This document shows positions 23,725 through 23,854 of a stretch of 23,854 nt of DNA, piece after piece. The stretch is from JAVBNC01 sp031551765 (GTDB lineage Bacteria; Desulfobacterota; Desulfovibrionia; Desulfovibrionales; Desulfovibrionaceae). The position numbers and the translations under genes are program-made. The first letter of the stretch is position 1, and every line of letters begins with the position of its first letter. A model generated the notes under the pieces. The model did not search any database. It worked only from the letters and a program-made list of their open reading frames with translations, and was not told the DNA's origin. The DNA is taken from the NCBI GenBank assembly GCA_031551765.1, contig JAVBNC010000031.1, forward strand, positions 1-23,854. Reading direction: 5' to 3'.

Positions 23725-23835
23725 TCAAGAACTATTTCTCTCTGGCTGCGCAAATCCATCGACGTTTCAGAGGACTATCAGGAGGGGCTGCGGGCCCGGA
23801 ATGAAAAGAGAAAACCGGTATTTAAAGGGAAATAA
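23653..23835 (+). pseudogene. C-terminal remnant of an enoyl-CoA hydratase/crotonase family protein
   Basis: The plus-strand frame ending at 23835 closes with HAPIALRELKKAV (from about 23656), then SEDYQEGLRARNEKRKPVFKGK in two parts. This is the typical crotonase C-terminus, where a SEDxxEG helix leads into EKRKPVFKG. No catalytic or CoA-binding part is present, because upstream DNA is the opposite-strand hsp20/glycosyltransferase sequence. The segment is less GC-rich than the rest of the window and uses AGA and AAA codons more. A GGAAGAGGTG ribosome site at 23841-23850 points to another gene starting just past the window. Confidence 0.6.
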
Positions 23836-23854
23836 GCATCGGAAGAGGTGATTT

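Overview
This 23.9 kb, GC-rich window looks like a chromosome segment from a Desulfovibrio-type sulfate reducer (Desulfovibrionales). The lineage call is inferred from two things: a flgF-to-fliW flagellar cluster divergent from rimP-nusA-infB, and the style of the proteins (M23-type FlgJ, csrA-fliW at the end of the flagellar operon, a long IF2 N-terminus). No rRNA, tRNA, CRISPR array, insertion sequence or integrase was seen.

Layout. (1) Positions 39-10985, all on the minus strand, form one flagellar transcription unit read right to left: flgF, flgG, flgA, flgH, flgI, flgJ (rod-binding domain plus M23 peptidase-like domain), flgN, flgK, flgL, csrA, fliW. It covers the distal rod, the P and L rings with their chaperone, rod assembly, the hook-filament junction with its chaperone, and the CsrA/FliW translational switch. 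(2) Positions 10986-11356 are a 371-base divergent control region. On the minus strand there is a near-consensus sigma-54 promoter facing flgF. On the plus strand there is a sigma-70 promoter (TTGACA-N17-TACATA) followed by a roughly 125-nt structured leader ending in a strong intrinsic terminator in front of rimP. (3) Positions 11357-22693, plus strand, form the conserved translation/RNA cluster: rimP, nusA, ylxR, infB, a small membrane protein, ylxP (DUF503), nrnA, pagP, truB, rpsO, pnp. Two departures from the usual order stand out. rbfA is missing from its normal slot between ylxP and nrnA, and a lipid A palmitoyltransferase gene (pagP) with its own apparent promoter sits between nrnA and truB. 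(4) Positions 22732-22763 are a bidirectional terminator between pnp and a convergent family 2 glycosyltransferase gene. (5) The right end is a junction: the C-terminus of a small heat-shock protein (minus strand) abuts the C-terminus of an enoyl-CoA hydratase-like protein (plus strand), both without their N-terminal parts.

The observations most worth following up are the rimP leader/attenuator; the PagP with alanine at the acyl-chain ruler position; the FlgJ whose M23 domain keeps its zinc ligands but lacks one conserved active-site histidine; the repeated Asp-box modules inserted in FlgK and FlgL; the missing rbfA; and the broken gene junction at the right end.
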